A stretch of DNA of 34,318 bases from an uncultured Dialister sp. (GTDB lineage: Bacteria; Bacillota; Negativicutes; Veillonellales; Dialisteraceae): contig NZ_CAAFRZ010000072.1 in assembly GCF_900765565.1 (NCBI RefSeq), positions 1 through 34,318 on the forward strand, written 5' to 3'. Each line of letters opens with the position of its first letter. Position 1 is the stretch's first letter. Below the pieces are notes generated by a model. The model saw only the letters and a list, made by a program, of their open reading frames with translations, was not told the DNA's origin and did no database searches. The position numbers and the translations under genes are program-made. This document shows, piece after piece, positions 1 through 9,600 of the stretch.

Positions 1-225
1 CATGCTTTTGCTCCTCTGACGACAAGTTCAGTTTGGGGATGGCTCAGTCCAGTCCCTTCACGCTGGCGTCTGATTCATTGGACGAATTCTTGCAATCTAC
101 GGACCCTGGGCCTTGTTGGTGTGTTTTTGCTGTTATGGCTGGCCATACGTGTGAACGGCTGGGTCCTTGAGCCTTTTGCCTTGAGCCTTGAGCTGAACCG
201 TTCCGCAGCTTCGCGGCAAAGGTGA

Positions 226-251
226 CGGCGCACAAATTGTATAGCGCCGCC
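226..251. repeat. GGCGGCGC hairpin repeat, copy 1 (reverse orientation)
   Basis: This is a short palindromic repeat. In its forward orientation an 8-bp GC-only stem (GGCGGCGC pairing with GCGCCGCC) encloses an AT-rich 12-nt loop. This copy is reverse-complemented and has lost the outer base pairs of one arm. Other copies lie at 22321-22348, 28376-28403 and 34206-34232. Confidence 0.75.
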
Positions 252-329
252 AATTGTATATATCCCAAGCATGCAGGCCCTTAGAGAAGGGCCGCGCCAA
301 AGGCGCAGGATGGATGCGGCAAAGCCGCT

Positions 330-500
330 GATGGAACCCTGATGACTCTACACAAATAACGAGCAAATGTCTCTGCAGTAGGCTCTCTTCCCAGAAGAGA
401 GCTGCCCACCGGGCTGAGAGATGGTGATGGATTCGGCCCGCAAGGCCCATCAGAATCCCTTTGTCACTTCGTGACATCCCCCTTTGGAAAAGGGGGACTA
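330..500. repeat. Mosaic repeat block (reverse orientation)
   Basis: The block contains, in reverse complement, two repeat modules that are adjacent again at 23836-24110 and 27721-28003. One is a module with the inverted repeat CTCTCTTC/GAAGAGAG. The other has CCCCCTTT/AAAGGGGG and GTCAC/GTGAC stems (449-500). Open frames crossing this block translate repeat DNA and are not treated as genes. Confidence 0.7.
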
Positions 501-554
501 CCCCTTAGCCTGCGGCGCATCTATCAGCTAACCTCCGTCGCCTTCGTCGCCACC

Positions 555-638
555 GCCGGGCCCTGAAAGGAAGGTGTCTTAGTGTGCAGTATAAGCACCA
601 ACTTGGGCCCGGCTCGAAGGTCCTCTGCAGGACCTTCG
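555..638. repeat. Multi-stem structured repeat, copy 1 (reverse orientation)
   Basis: An outer arm GCCGGGCCC (555-563) can pair with GGGCCCGGC just before the last hairpin. That hairpin is a 10-bp stem with a CTGC loop (615-638). An inner hairpin around a CTGCACA-type loop lies between the outer arms. Related copies are at 23662-23759 and 31782-31866. The stem sequences differ between copies but remain complementary. Confidence 0.65.
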
Positions 639-690
639 CCTTCCGAGGAAGGCGGCTAACGAACAGCAGTTTCACTGCACTATCTGACTC

Positions 691-803
691 TACCCCTAAC
701 TCGTCATCTCGAGCGGTGGTAAGCTCCGTAGTGACTCTATTCGTAAAAACCGCTACAGCTACGATGAGTCGAGAGATCTTTCTGGTGAATGACTATAACG
801 GTG
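691..803. repeat. CTCGTCATCTCGAGC repeat, copy 1
   Basis: This dispersed repeat is about 110 bp long. It starts with CTCGTCATCTCGAGCGGTGG and ends with GATGAGTCGAGAGATCT followed by a short tail near AATGACTAT. A variable middle lies between arms ACCGCT and AGCGGT. Other copies are at 10387-10493, 21136-21222, 22165-22272, 26656-26761 and 28046-28152, the last four in reverse orientation. Confidence 0.75.
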
Positions 804-1560
804 TTACAACCTGATAGGACGCTGATTCCGGTAGGAAGCGCCGCAGGCGAATCCCCTCGACCTCGGTCTCAATCTCCATCGGTCACCTGCTATTGGCCAG
901 TTACTTCAACATTTTTTTGAAAAAAGAAGGGGTGACTGAAGACAATTTTTTACGATATTAGTAGCAGAGGAGTGAATGAAAGACCTCATGAGAGCTCCGA
1001 AGGTCTTCCAAATGTTTCCTTCCATCCATGGTACAGAAGGAAGCGGGGATGCCTAAGGAACCTGGAAATTTCCCTTTCAGGAGCCCCTCCTTTCCCAAAG
1101 AATCCGTCCGGACGGGGAATGAAGGAAAGAAAAAAGCAAGAAAAACAGAACAGAAAAGCAGTATGGAAGCGCAGTCACAGGACTTTCCTCCCTTGACGAG
1201 GGTTCCGAGCAACACTGAGCGGAGAGGTACGAATGGGTATGGGTGATGACCGATACCAGCTTTATCGAGACCACAAATCCGGTGCAGACTGCCAAGGCGC
1301 GGACGCCGATTCACCGGTTGCATTTACCTGGTGCCCTTCCGGATGCTTTTCTGTTTTTTGCGTGGGTGGAAAGAGCAGTGCGTCGGTGAATGGTTCATAA
1401 GGGTTGTGGCTTCAACAGCGCTGCGCTCGTTGAAGCGGGTTGTAGGTGCTGACGCACCGGGGGCATGAGGTGAATCAGTGACTTCGCCGTAGTCAGGGGC
1501 TACACAAACAATGTAAAGCAGACTCAGCATGAGACCATTTTTCCCTGAGGCAGAATAGGA
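804..1560. other. Intergenic stretch without recognisable gene
   Basis: About 750 bases follow the repeats. The open frames here are 60-120 codons long, lack convincing ribosome binding sites and have biased composition (a purine-rich stretch at 1100-1165). I recognise no RNA gene. A decayed gene or unrecognised regulatory RNA cannot be excluded. Confidence 0.5.
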
Positions 1561-1564
1561 AGAT

Positions 1565-2116
1565 TTACGCCTTATACCCTACAATGAGTTTCAAAGATTT
1601 TATGGCTTTACATGTTATTCCAAGCTTCCCTTGTTTATATAGTTTTTCCACTTTTTCCTTGGCTTCCTTTTCACTGAAAGCTTCAATATCAGCTCCATAT
1701 GTTACAGTCTCTTCTAGAATTATATGGAATTCCTTCGGCTCAGTAGCGAATCTCATTTCAAAAGCATAGGTATCCTTATCCTGTCTGGTAATTACAAGCA
1801 GGGGAAAACTTTCATGGTCCTTCAGGAGTTCGCCAAAAACCTCTTTCAGGTCTTTATCCCAGAAAATTCGTACTCGTCCCATATACAGCTGCTCTTTTTC
1901 AAGTCTTCCCTGATAAGAGTGGCCATCATAGCGGATAGTTATATAACGGGAGTCTCCTAAATTCATGTCATCCGCCGCAAAAAAGGAATGCATTTGCATG
2001 GGCACTGTGGCACCACCATAGCGGAATACAGATTTGTCTGTCTTTTTTGTCAATGTATGATCATCCATCAGTTCCCATGACCGTACCTTATTTTTATCTT
2101 TACGGGTCTGTCCCAT
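1565..2116 (-). CDS. Unassigned 183-residue protein beside Zorya
   Basis: The function is not recognised. The open frame extends back to 2185. The start at 2116 is preferred because GGAGG (2123-2127 on this strand) sits six bases upstream, with a second ATG directly before it at 2119. The protein is soluble and charged, with no signal peptide or membrane segment. Its middle has a compact beta-rich pattern ending in RVRIFWDKDL, and its C-terminal third is helical, lysine/glutamate rich and then basic. The middle motif vaguely recalls small DNA-binding or modified-base-reading domains attached to nucleases, but I cannot name a family. It is transcribed away from the Zorya operon. Its position at the edge of the defence island makes a defence-linked role possible. 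This is inference from location only. Confidence 0.7.
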   Translation of the reverse strand: MGQTRKDKNKVRSWELMDDHTLTKKTDKSVFRYGGATVPMQMHSFFAADDMNLGDSRYITIRYDGHSYQGRLEKEQLYMGRVRIFWDKDLKEVFGELLKDHESFPLLVITRQDKDTYAFEMRFATEPKEFHIILEETVTYGADIEAFSEKEAKEKVEKLYKQGKLGITCKAIKSLKLIVGYKA

Positions 2117-2381
2117 CATTTTCCTCCATATTTCAACTGATTCAAAGAAACATAATCGCCTGATACAGGACTTCCTTATTTTCATTCTATCACCGGTAAT
2201 AGATTATTAGCCCCTCCATGCATCCTGATGGGGGATTTTTTTATGGAAGATTCAATATAGAAATATACAGAACAATAAGTTAAAATTTCTTCTTTATGGA
2301 CATTTCCTGTCATACTCTTCCTGTACCATAAGGATAGGATCTTTATCCAGTGGTAAACCGGCCTGGCCGGGGAGGTGTGCT

Positions 2382-2657
2382 ATGAACGATATAGATGGCG
2401 GTGTAGGCATGCTGGCTATCCAATTTCTGATTTTTCTGGGAGCCGTGGAGGGGCATCTGGAGTTTTGCATAGCCATCGTGGCTGGGGAAATCATCCTGAT
2501 GTTCCTGGGCATTCCGGTCTTTATACTTTGGATAATCAAAAACATCTTCGGTACCGCGGCAGCAGTGGGGGTTGGTGTTCTAGCAGTTGCGCTGTACCTT
2601 TGGATGCGGTATGAAGATAAGAGACTGGAGGAAAAATTCAAAAAAATGAGGCATTAG
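2382..2657 (+). CDS. Small membrane protein (91 aa), unassigned
   Basis: The start is supported by a strong GGGGAGG ribosome binding site about eight bases upstream. The product has hydrophobic stretches at roughly residues 10-22, 27-50 and 53-73, then a charged amphipathic tail (YEDKRLEEKFKKM). It should be an integral membrane protein with two or three helices and a cytoplasmic basic/acidic tail. I recognise no family. It lies 140 bases upstream of zorA on the same strand with no clear terminator between, so it could be co-transcribed with Zorya. Zorya operons are normally described as starting at zorA, so this gene is either an unrelated neighbour or an accessory membrane component. Confidence 0.65.
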   Translation: MNDIDGGVGMLAIQFLIFLGAVEGHLEFCIAIVAGEIILMFLGIPVFILWIIKNIFGTAAAVGVGVLAVALYLWMRYEDKRLEEKFKKMRH

Positions 2658-2797
2658 ATGGAAGTAAAGCAGATTTTTGTAGCTATGAAACTTTATTCTG
2701 CAGTTTTCCATGCTTTAAAGATATGATATGATTAGATTATATTATTGCGTTAGCGACTGATTTTCAGCTGGCGATTTTTAGAATAAGGGGCTTTCAT

Positions 2798-4579
2798 ATG
2801 GGGATAGCTTGGGGAGTATTTAGCGCATTTGTTACAGGTTTTGGCTACTATGTCGTCTTCGTAGCAGCAATATTAGCTTGTTTTAAATTCTTTTATATCA
2901 AATATCGAGAAAAGTTGTCTACACTCGAAGACTTTGCGAAGCTGCTGGAGAGCTTTAAGGGGCAGTCAATGGCAGACACAGGCGTTTATGAAAATATGAA
3001 GGCAGCCATTGAAAAGACGGAGTTCGCAACCCTATGGAAGCAATATTCTTCTTCACTGATTCATGTAGGACCGGATAGTGATGGAAGATATCGGATTTAC
3101 AGTACATCCTATGCAGAAGATTATTTTAATAATGAAACGCTGACTTCCGGACTTATGACAGGTTTTTGGAAGAATTTTGGGGGAACTTTTACCGCTATCG
3201 GTATATTAGGAACCTTTCTGGGACTGACAGTGGGCCTTTACGGAATTAATATTGAGTCCAAAGATCTGGCTGTTTTAAGTACCGGTATTCAAAGTTTATT
3301 TAAGGGCCTTTCCACCGCATTCCTGACTTCTGTTGCAGGTATTATTCTTGCTATCATTTACAATGTCCTTTATTCTAACTGGATGAAGAAATATTATGAC
3401 GTCGTCGATACAGTTGCAGAAACATTTAATGAAATTTTTATTCATTATAACGCGGAGCAGATTCTTTCCGATTCCCTTTCTGAATCCCGGGAGCAGACGG
3501 AACAGTTGAAGCTTTTCAGCTCCCAGCTGGTCACTGCTATTTCTGATGGATTGAATAATGGCTTCCAGGAACAGCTTGTGCCGGTATTCAATGATTTGCG
3601 GCAATCCATTGATAAGCTGACAACCAGCGGCATGGATACACTGGCCGGTTCCATTGATGAAAAGACAGGGGAGCAGTTATCTTCATTTGCAAAGAATCTG
3701 GAAGAACTCCAGTCTTCTATGCAGGTTATGTTTGAAAATACGATGAGGCAGAATGAAGAAACCGCCCAGCGGCTGGAAGATGCAGTAAAAGCGCTGACTG
3801 ATGCGTCCAATGCGGCTAATCAGTCTGCCAAGGAAATGTTTGAGACCGCCAATAAGTCCATGCTGGAAGCCTCCACGGCGGCCAACCAGTCCCTGATTGC
3901 CCATGCCGGACAGGCAGCTGAAACCATGGGAAATGCCCTGAATGGCGCCGCTGATCACATTGCAAAGACCGGTGATGAGCTGTCCAGTATTTCCCAAGGC
4001 ATGAAGAAGAGCCTGGAGGAAACGCTCACCATGATTCATGATGATATGGAACGTCATGAGGCTGCGTTAAAGACAATGATGGACCAGCTGCAGGCAACGG
4101 TGTCCAGAAACAAAGAACTCATCAACAGTGCCGGCGATACGGCAGAAAAATTCAGCCATGCATCGGCGCCGATGGTAGAGGTTTCGAAACAGATTCGCGG
4201 CACCATCGATGCGAGCAAGAATGCACAGCAGAAAATCAGCGACGATATTAAGAAGAATGTGGAATCTATCAAGTCCACTTCTGTTTCTAATGCAAATGCG
4301 GTAAGAGATATCAATGAAGCATTGAAACATGTTGAGACAGCCTGGAAAGCCTATGAAGATCACTTCAAAGGCATATCCGGAGAAATGCAGAAGACCTTGG
4401 AGGCTCTTAATAAGGGTGTCGCCGGTTATAATGACTTGACTAATAAAGCACTGGTCAAGAATCTGAATGACTTCGACCGCTCGATTTCATCCGCTTTGGG
4501 AAATATCAGCGGAATAGGCGAGGATTTGAATGATTCCGTAGAGGATCTGACAAAACTCCTGAGACAGAAACTTCGCTGA
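2798..4579 (+). CDS. zorA: ZorA: MotA/TolQ/ExbB-like subunit of Zorya with long coiled-coil tail
   Basis: ZorA is the membrane stator-like subunit of the Zorya anti-phage system. With ZorB it forms an ion-driven inner-membrane complex whose long cytoplasmic tail is thought to relay the infection signal. Visible here: an N-terminal membrane helix (about residues 8-30), then a MotA/ExbB-type block with two helices (about 127-150, starting FGGTFTAIGILGTFLGL, and about 170-192, starting GLSTAFLTSVAG). Some 390 residues of alanine-, glutamine- and lysine-rich coiled coil follow, with no further membrane segment. At 593 residues it is much longer than a flagellar MotA, as expected for ZorA. A ribosome binding site (AAGGGG) precedes the ATG. 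zorB begins 11 bases after the stop, which places this gene first in the zorABCD operon. Confidence 0.93.
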   Translation: MGIAWGVFSAFVTGFGYYVVFVAAILACFKFFYIKYREKLSTLEDFAKLLESFKGQSMADTGVYENMKAAIEKTEFATLWKQYSSSLIHVGPDSDGRYRIYSTSYAEDYFNNETLTSGLMTGFWKNFGGTFTAIGILGTFLGLTVGLYGINIESKDLAVLSTGIQSLFKGLSTAFLTSVAGIILAIIYNVLYSNWMKKYYDVVDTVAETFNEIFIHYNAEQILSDSLSESREQTEQLKLFSSQLVTAISDGLNNGFQEQLVPVFNDLRQSIDKLTTSGMDTLAGSIDEKTGEQLSSFAKNLEELQSSMQVMFENTMRQNEETAQRLEDAVKALTDASNAANQSAKEMFETANKSMLEASTAANQSLIAHAGQAAETMGNALNGAADHIAKTGDELSSISQGMKKSLEETLTMIHDDMERHEAALKTMMDQLQATVSRNKELINSAGDTAEKFSHASAPMVEVSKQIRGTIDASKNAQQKISDDIKKNVESIKSTSVSNANAVRDINEALKHVETAWKAYEDHFKGISGEMQKTLEALNKGVAGYNDLTNKALVKNLNDFDRSISSALGNISGIGEDLNDSVEDLTKLLRQKLR

Positions 4580-4590
4580 GGTGGTAAGTG

Positions 4591-5259
4591 ATGAGGAAAT
4601 TTAGAAATCATACCTCCCCGGAAGCGGACAGCGACGCGTTCAGTACCTGCCTGAGCGACCTGATGGCAGGGCTTCTGGGTGTCTTCGTCCTGGCTTTGGC
4701 CTACTTTATGCTGAATGTGGGAGATATCCAGAACCAGTACACCGGCAATACGGAAAAACGAAATGCCATGCTCAAGGAAATCCAGGAGCAGATGAAGCAG
4801 TACAATGTGAGCATCCAGATTGTGGAAGATCAGGGAATTATCCGCATCCCCGCAGGGGTCCTCTTTGAATCCGGCGAAGCAGATATTAATGGAGAAGGGG
4901 CAGAGCATATCAATGAGCTGGCCCAGGTTCTCTATCAGATACTCCAAAAAGATGATTATAAAGGCAGTGTAGATACAATTTTTATTGAAGGCCATACGGA
5001 CAGCGATCCCATCCAGAATCATCCAAGGTATCGTTCCAACTGGGATCTTTCCACTGAAAGAGCCATCAATACGCTGACTGAACTGCAAAACGATAATGCA
5101 GATCTTAAGAATCTGAAAAATGCCCTTGAAAATCCAATTTTTTCCTGCTCCGGCTATGCTGATACCCGTCCGGTTACTACCGAAGAAGACAGAAAAGCAG
5201 AAAACAGGAGAATCGATTTGCGGTTTACCATGATGCCGCCTAAAGAATCGAAAAAGTAA
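4591..5259 (+). CDS. zorB: ZorB: MotB/OmpA-like peptidoglycan-binding subunit of Zorya
   Basis: ZorB is the peptidoglycan-anchored partner of ZorA. A single membrane helix near the N-terminus (about residues 21-43, CLSDLMAGLLGVFVLALAYF) carries aspartate D23, at the place where MotB-type proteins have their ion-carrying aspartate. The C-terminal domain is OmpA-like, with FIEGHTD (131-137) and NRRIDLRF (205-212), the typical peptidoglycan-contacting motifs. The ATG at 4591 is preferred to the GTG three bases earlier because of its spacing from GAGGTGG. The length (222 residues) suits ZorB. The stop codon overlaps the ribosome binding site of zorC, which implies tight co-translation. Confidence 0.93.
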   Translation: MRKFRNHTSPEADSDAFSTCLSDLMAGLLGVFVLALAYFMLNVGDIQNQYTGNTEKRNAMLKEIQEQMKQYNVSIQIVEDQGIIRIPAGVLFESGEADINGEGAEHINELAQVLYQILQKDDYKGSVDTIFIEGHTDSDPIQNHPRYRSNWDLSTERAINTLTELQNDNADLKNLKNALENPIFSCSGYADTRPVTTEEDRKAENRRIDLRFTMMPPKESKK

Positions 5260-5271
5260 GGAGGCCAAAAG

Positions 5272-6630
5272 GTGAATACACTGTTAGATTCCTTAAAAGA
5301 TATACAGGAAAGCGGTGCCAGCCTTGTGCAGTTTGGACGATCCCTGCAAAAAAATGGCTTTGCGGTGAAACCGACCAGGATAAACATGGTTCTTAGGAAA
5401 ATGGCAGATAGGGACAGTCGTCCCATTGAAGGAATTGATTTAAAGGAGCTCTTTTCCAGAGTAAAGCAGGCAGTCAAAAGACACTCCAACCGTAATCAAT
5501 TCACTCATAGGGAAATCCGGGCTTTTCCCGCACTGCTTTCTATGGCGGGAGATGATGTAGACATCATCGAATTTCTACTGCGCCATTTGGATTTTACAAG
5601 GATGTCTGTATTCAAAAGGACCGCATTTGTATACTTTGACATATATTCGAAAAATAGAGCGGTAGACATGCTCAGAAATAAACTGAGGTCAGCACTGAAA
5701 CAGGATGCGACTCTTGCTTATGGGGTCCCATATCTGGAAAAGTACAAGTTTCTTTTGGATTTTAATGGGCCCGATGAATTGGCGGAGTACTTCCGGAATG
5801 GTATCATTTCGTTCTTTAAGAAGAATCCCAATTTTCCTGTTTCTTTTCCATGGACTCGGTTCACAAAGGAAGCCATTGTGGACGCATTCAGGCAGAATAT
5901 TCGTAATGCCGATGTGGTGATGGAGCTGTTTCGCGAAATCATTTATACGGAACGATACAGGGAAAAAATTCCTTTTGTTGCGGGTTTTGTCATTTCCGCA
6001 GTCGATAAAAGCAATAACCAGAGCTATCGTAACACCGTTATTTACGAGCTGAATAAATACATGGGAGATCCCCGGGATCCTTCCAAGGGTTATATGTGGT
6101 CCCATGTGGGAGAAAAAGAAATTCAAATCTATACCTACTGGCGTAAAAAAACGGACCTGGATCTTTTCTTTGAAATTATCAGCAAGACCACGAGAGGCGA
6201 TGTAGAAGCTGATAAGATGTGGAGATATCGCAAAGCATTCTGGGAAAAATATCTGGATGATATGAAATACACCCGGGTCATACTGGGACCGGAAGCCGAG
6301 CGGATTGCCAATCGCCTGTATAGTAACAAAGTAACGAGCTACGCCAGACTGGAGCGTTGTACTTCTTTGCAGAGCCTCTTCCTTTTCAGTATTGGAGATT
6401 ACGTATTTCTGGAAGTCAGCCATAATGGGGCACTTCGTGCTTACAAAATGGGTAAAGCACCGATTCCGTTCTTTGAAAAGGACAGTCGGCGGGGTGTGTA
6501 TGCCTATAATGAAATTATTCATTATCCCGCTATGGAGCGATGGGTACATTCCCATTCAGAAGGCGGCACATGGCAGGGTAATGTGAGAAGATGGATTTAT
6601 AATCGCTGTGGGATCAGCAGGATTCGCTGA
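5272..6630 (+). CDS. zorC: ZorC: EH-signature protein of type I Zorya
   Basis: ZorC is the cytosolic component specific to type I Zorya. It is thought to bind DNA and act together with ZorD. The protein has 452 residues, no signal peptide and no membrane helix. The first 300 residues are mainly helical and basic. The C-terminal part carries an EH-signature-like region with FLEVSHNG (glutamate E381) and ERWVHSH (H426/H428). These are my candidates for the conserved Glu and His, judged by spacing only. Translation starts at GTG, supported by an ideal AAGGAGG seven bases upstream. Identity rests strongly on position between zorB and zorD. The sequence alone is divergent and somewhat shorter than the Escherichia coli protein. 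Confidence 0.85.
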   Translation: MNTLLDSLKDIQESGASLVQFGRSLQKNGFAVKPTRINMVLRKMADRDSRPIEGIDLKELFSRVKQAVKRHSNRNQFTHREIRAFPALLSMAGDDVDIIEFLLRHLDFTRMSVFKRTAFVYFDIYSKNRAVDMLRNKLRSALKQDATLAYGVPYLEKYKFLLDFNGPDELAEYFRNGIISFFKKNPNFPVSFPWTRFTKEAIVDAFRQNIRNADVVMELFREIIYTERYREKIPFVAGFVISAVDKSNNQSYRNTVIYELNKYMGDPRDPSKGYMWSHVGEKEIQIYTYWRKKTDLDLFFEIISKTTRGDVEADKMWRYRKAFWEKYLDDMKYTRVILGPEAERIANRLYSNKVTSYARLERCTSLQSLFLFSIGDYVFLEVSHNGALRAYKMGKAPIPFFEKDSRRGVYAYNEIIHYPAMERWVHSHSEGGTWQGNVRRWIYNRCGISRIR

Positions 6631-6654
6631 GTGCACCACAAGCATTAGATTTTA

Positions 6655-9600
6655 ATGGGGCAGCAGGGTATGGAAAAATTTTGGACAGTGTCTGAATCGG
6701 GATATCTATTTGAGAATTCCCGCTCTGAAGAAAATGAGCAATGGAAGTGGCTCACAGGCGAATTGGAGATGCTGTATTCCGAAGGGAAAGCCCGGTTTCT
6801 GGGAGATCACTATGTCATTGACCATGACAGGGCTGCCTCATTCGATGAAGCCCAGCGGCGTCGTCTGGGACTCCCTTTTGTATTTCCTTACCAGATTTTT
6901 ATAACTTCCCATGGGAGTGCAGGGCTTCCGGGATTTTCGTTTGCTGTTACCTATGGTACATCTCCCCAGGATATCATTGTAAATCCGAAGGTCATTGGCT
7001 CGTACATTGAAATCCATCGGGTAGGTACCGGCTTATCTTATATCTTCAATAAAGAACAGTATGAACTGGTTTCTGCAGTTACAGAAGCAAATGACCGTAT
7101 AGCCCATGAAAAGGACCGTCGTAAACTGGTTGTTCTTGGCCTTGAAGTTACAGCAAAAATCAAGGATTATATACACCGGGCAGAAGCGGTACCGGATCCC
7201 TATTTACGGAAAACAAAGGTCATTGCGCCGGATGCGCTCTCAGTAAAAGTAGAGGAAAATGGAGATGGCTCCTATACGGTAAAACCGGTCCTGCTGAAGC
7301 AGGAGACCGATGGCTCCTACCGCGTAGAGGGAGAGTCTTTTGCTAAAACTTTTTCCAAAAGATTTAATGTTCCCAGAACCTGTGTCGGTGAAGATGGGAC
7401 CCAATATGTAATCAGTGATACCCAGGCAGAGGGGCTGCAGAAAATCAAAGATCTGAGTCGTGTTGATAAGACTACGGCTTCTATTATCAAAAAGCAGCCC
7501 CGGAGCCTTTTCCCGGAGCAGGTTTTCAGTTTTGACCTGGATCTCTATTCTGATAGAGTCCAGTCCATTGGTAATTACATACGGAAAAGCAATCCCTTTG
7601 GGCTATCCGGGATTCATGGACACTGGCTTCCTGATGAAGATATTGATGCGGAAGAACCGTTTCCAACAGGTACCTCTTTGGCAGTGAATGAATTGAATGT
7701 AGATGAAATCCATGATCTGATTTTATGTGCATTGAAAGAGCAGAAAACCCATTTCCCCTATGGCGGGCAGGAATATCCTATTACTGAAGATCTGGTGAAC
7801 CGGGTAGATTCTGTATATACTGCTTCTCATCCTACAGAAGAAAAGGAAGATGAGGCAGATGCCGATGCGGAAGGACAGCCTGAAAATAATGGGTCTCTAG
7901 CGAAAAATATCCTGATTATCAAGGATAATGGGGAAAACCTGGACTACAGCAAGACCGTGGGACCTCATAATAAAACCATAGAGGATGATCTGTTCGTCGG
8001 ACTGAGGCCTGAAATTCATCTCTTTCCCCATCAGGTGGAAGGTGCCCGCCATATGGCCAGGTGCTGGGAAGAAGGTCATAAGGGAATCCTTCTTGCTGAT
8101 GATATGGGACTTGGTAAGACACTGCAGGCCTATACCTTTATTTCTGCTTTAAAGGCTGCCCTGGGTTCTATCAAGTCGGTGCTCATTGTGGCACCGGTTT
8201 CATTGCTGAAAAACTGGGATGAGGAGTACGAAAAATTTGTGAAACCCGGTCTCTTCGACTATGTGGAATTGCTCTATGGAAGTCATCTGGGGCCATATAA
8301 GAGAAGAGAAAAGCTGAAAAATCAGAAAGGAACCATAGAGATACTTGACCTTCAGGGGCTGAAGGAAAACTGCATCCTCCTTACGACCTATGAAACACTG
8401 CGTACCTATCAATTATCCTTCGGGCAGATCCCCTGGTCCGTAATGATTATTGACGAAGCCCAGAAAATCAAAAACCCGGATAGCCTTGTCTCCATGGCAG
8501 TCCGGGGGATGAATTATGGATTTGGCATTGCCCTGACCGGTACGCCCGTAGAAAACAGTTGGATAGACCTCTGGACTATCATGGACTTTGTGGCTCCCGG
8601 CAAAATGCATAGCCAAAAAGAGTTCACAAACCGGTATGTAAAAAGTCTGCAGAACATCATGAAAACTACGGCAGATACTGAAGCCATTGAAGGGTTGGGC
8701 AATGAACTGCGGCAGGGACTGGAACCTTTATTCATCCGGCGGCTGAAAAAAGACGTAGCCAAAGAGCTGCCGCCAAAGGAAATCCGGAAAGCAAAAATCA
8801 TGATGCCACCGGTACAGCGCATGGCCTATGAATCTATCATACACAGGGCAAGACAGACCAGAAAGAATAAAGAAAAACTGAATCCCCTGCAGATTATCAG
8901 TGACCTTAGGGCAGCTTCCCTGTATCCCAACTTGGCTGAATACAATGAGGAGAGGTTCCTGTCACTCCCGTCCGATCAGTTCTTCATGTCTTCTGCCAGA
9001 CTGCAGCAGATGCTGTATGACCTGAATGAAATCTGCCAGAGAAATGAAAAAGTCATCATTTTTGTGATACTGCGGCTCATGCAGAAGAAGCTGCGCGTGG
9101 AATTGGGCAAACTTTTTAGTATTTCCATCCCTGTGCCCATCAATGGAGAAGTGGAAGCCATCCGGCGGCAGGCACTGGTAGATGAATTTAACAGAGCAGA
9201 AGGATTTCACATTCTCATCCTGTCTCCGGAGGCTGCAGGTGTGGGGCTCAATATTACGGGAGCCAATAATGTCATTCACCTCTCCCGCAGTTGGAATCCG
9301 GCCAAAGAAGACCAGGCCACGGATCGGGTCTACCGAATCGGTCAGAAAAGAAATGTCCGCGTATATATTCCCCTTGCCTATGATCCGAAATTGGGAGACG
9401 GCGAATGCTTTGACGAAAAACTGGATAAACTGCTGGACTTCAAACGATCCCTATCTGAAGTAGCTTTGATTCCATCTATTGAAACCCAGCGGGACCAGGA
9501 TTACCTCATGGGCTGTGTCCTCGATGGTGATGACCATATATTCGAGGCCGCCCGGCAGCGTTGGAAGGTGGATGAACTGCGAAATATCAATGAAACGGCT

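Noticed and set aside
133..477. Open frame of 114 codons on the minus strand
   Set aside because: It runs through dispersed repeat modules that also occur in non-coding gaps elsewhere, and its composition reflects those palindromes.
958..1323. Open frame of 121 codons on the minus strand
   Set aside because: There is no convincing ribosome binding site, no recognisable domain, and overlapping open frames of similar length lie on the other strand.
2190..2245. Terminator-like hairpin CCCCTCCAT...ATGGGGG followed by Ts
   Set aside because: The stem is imperfect and no gene on the plus strand ends before it. It lies upstream of a minus-strand gene, so its role is unclear.
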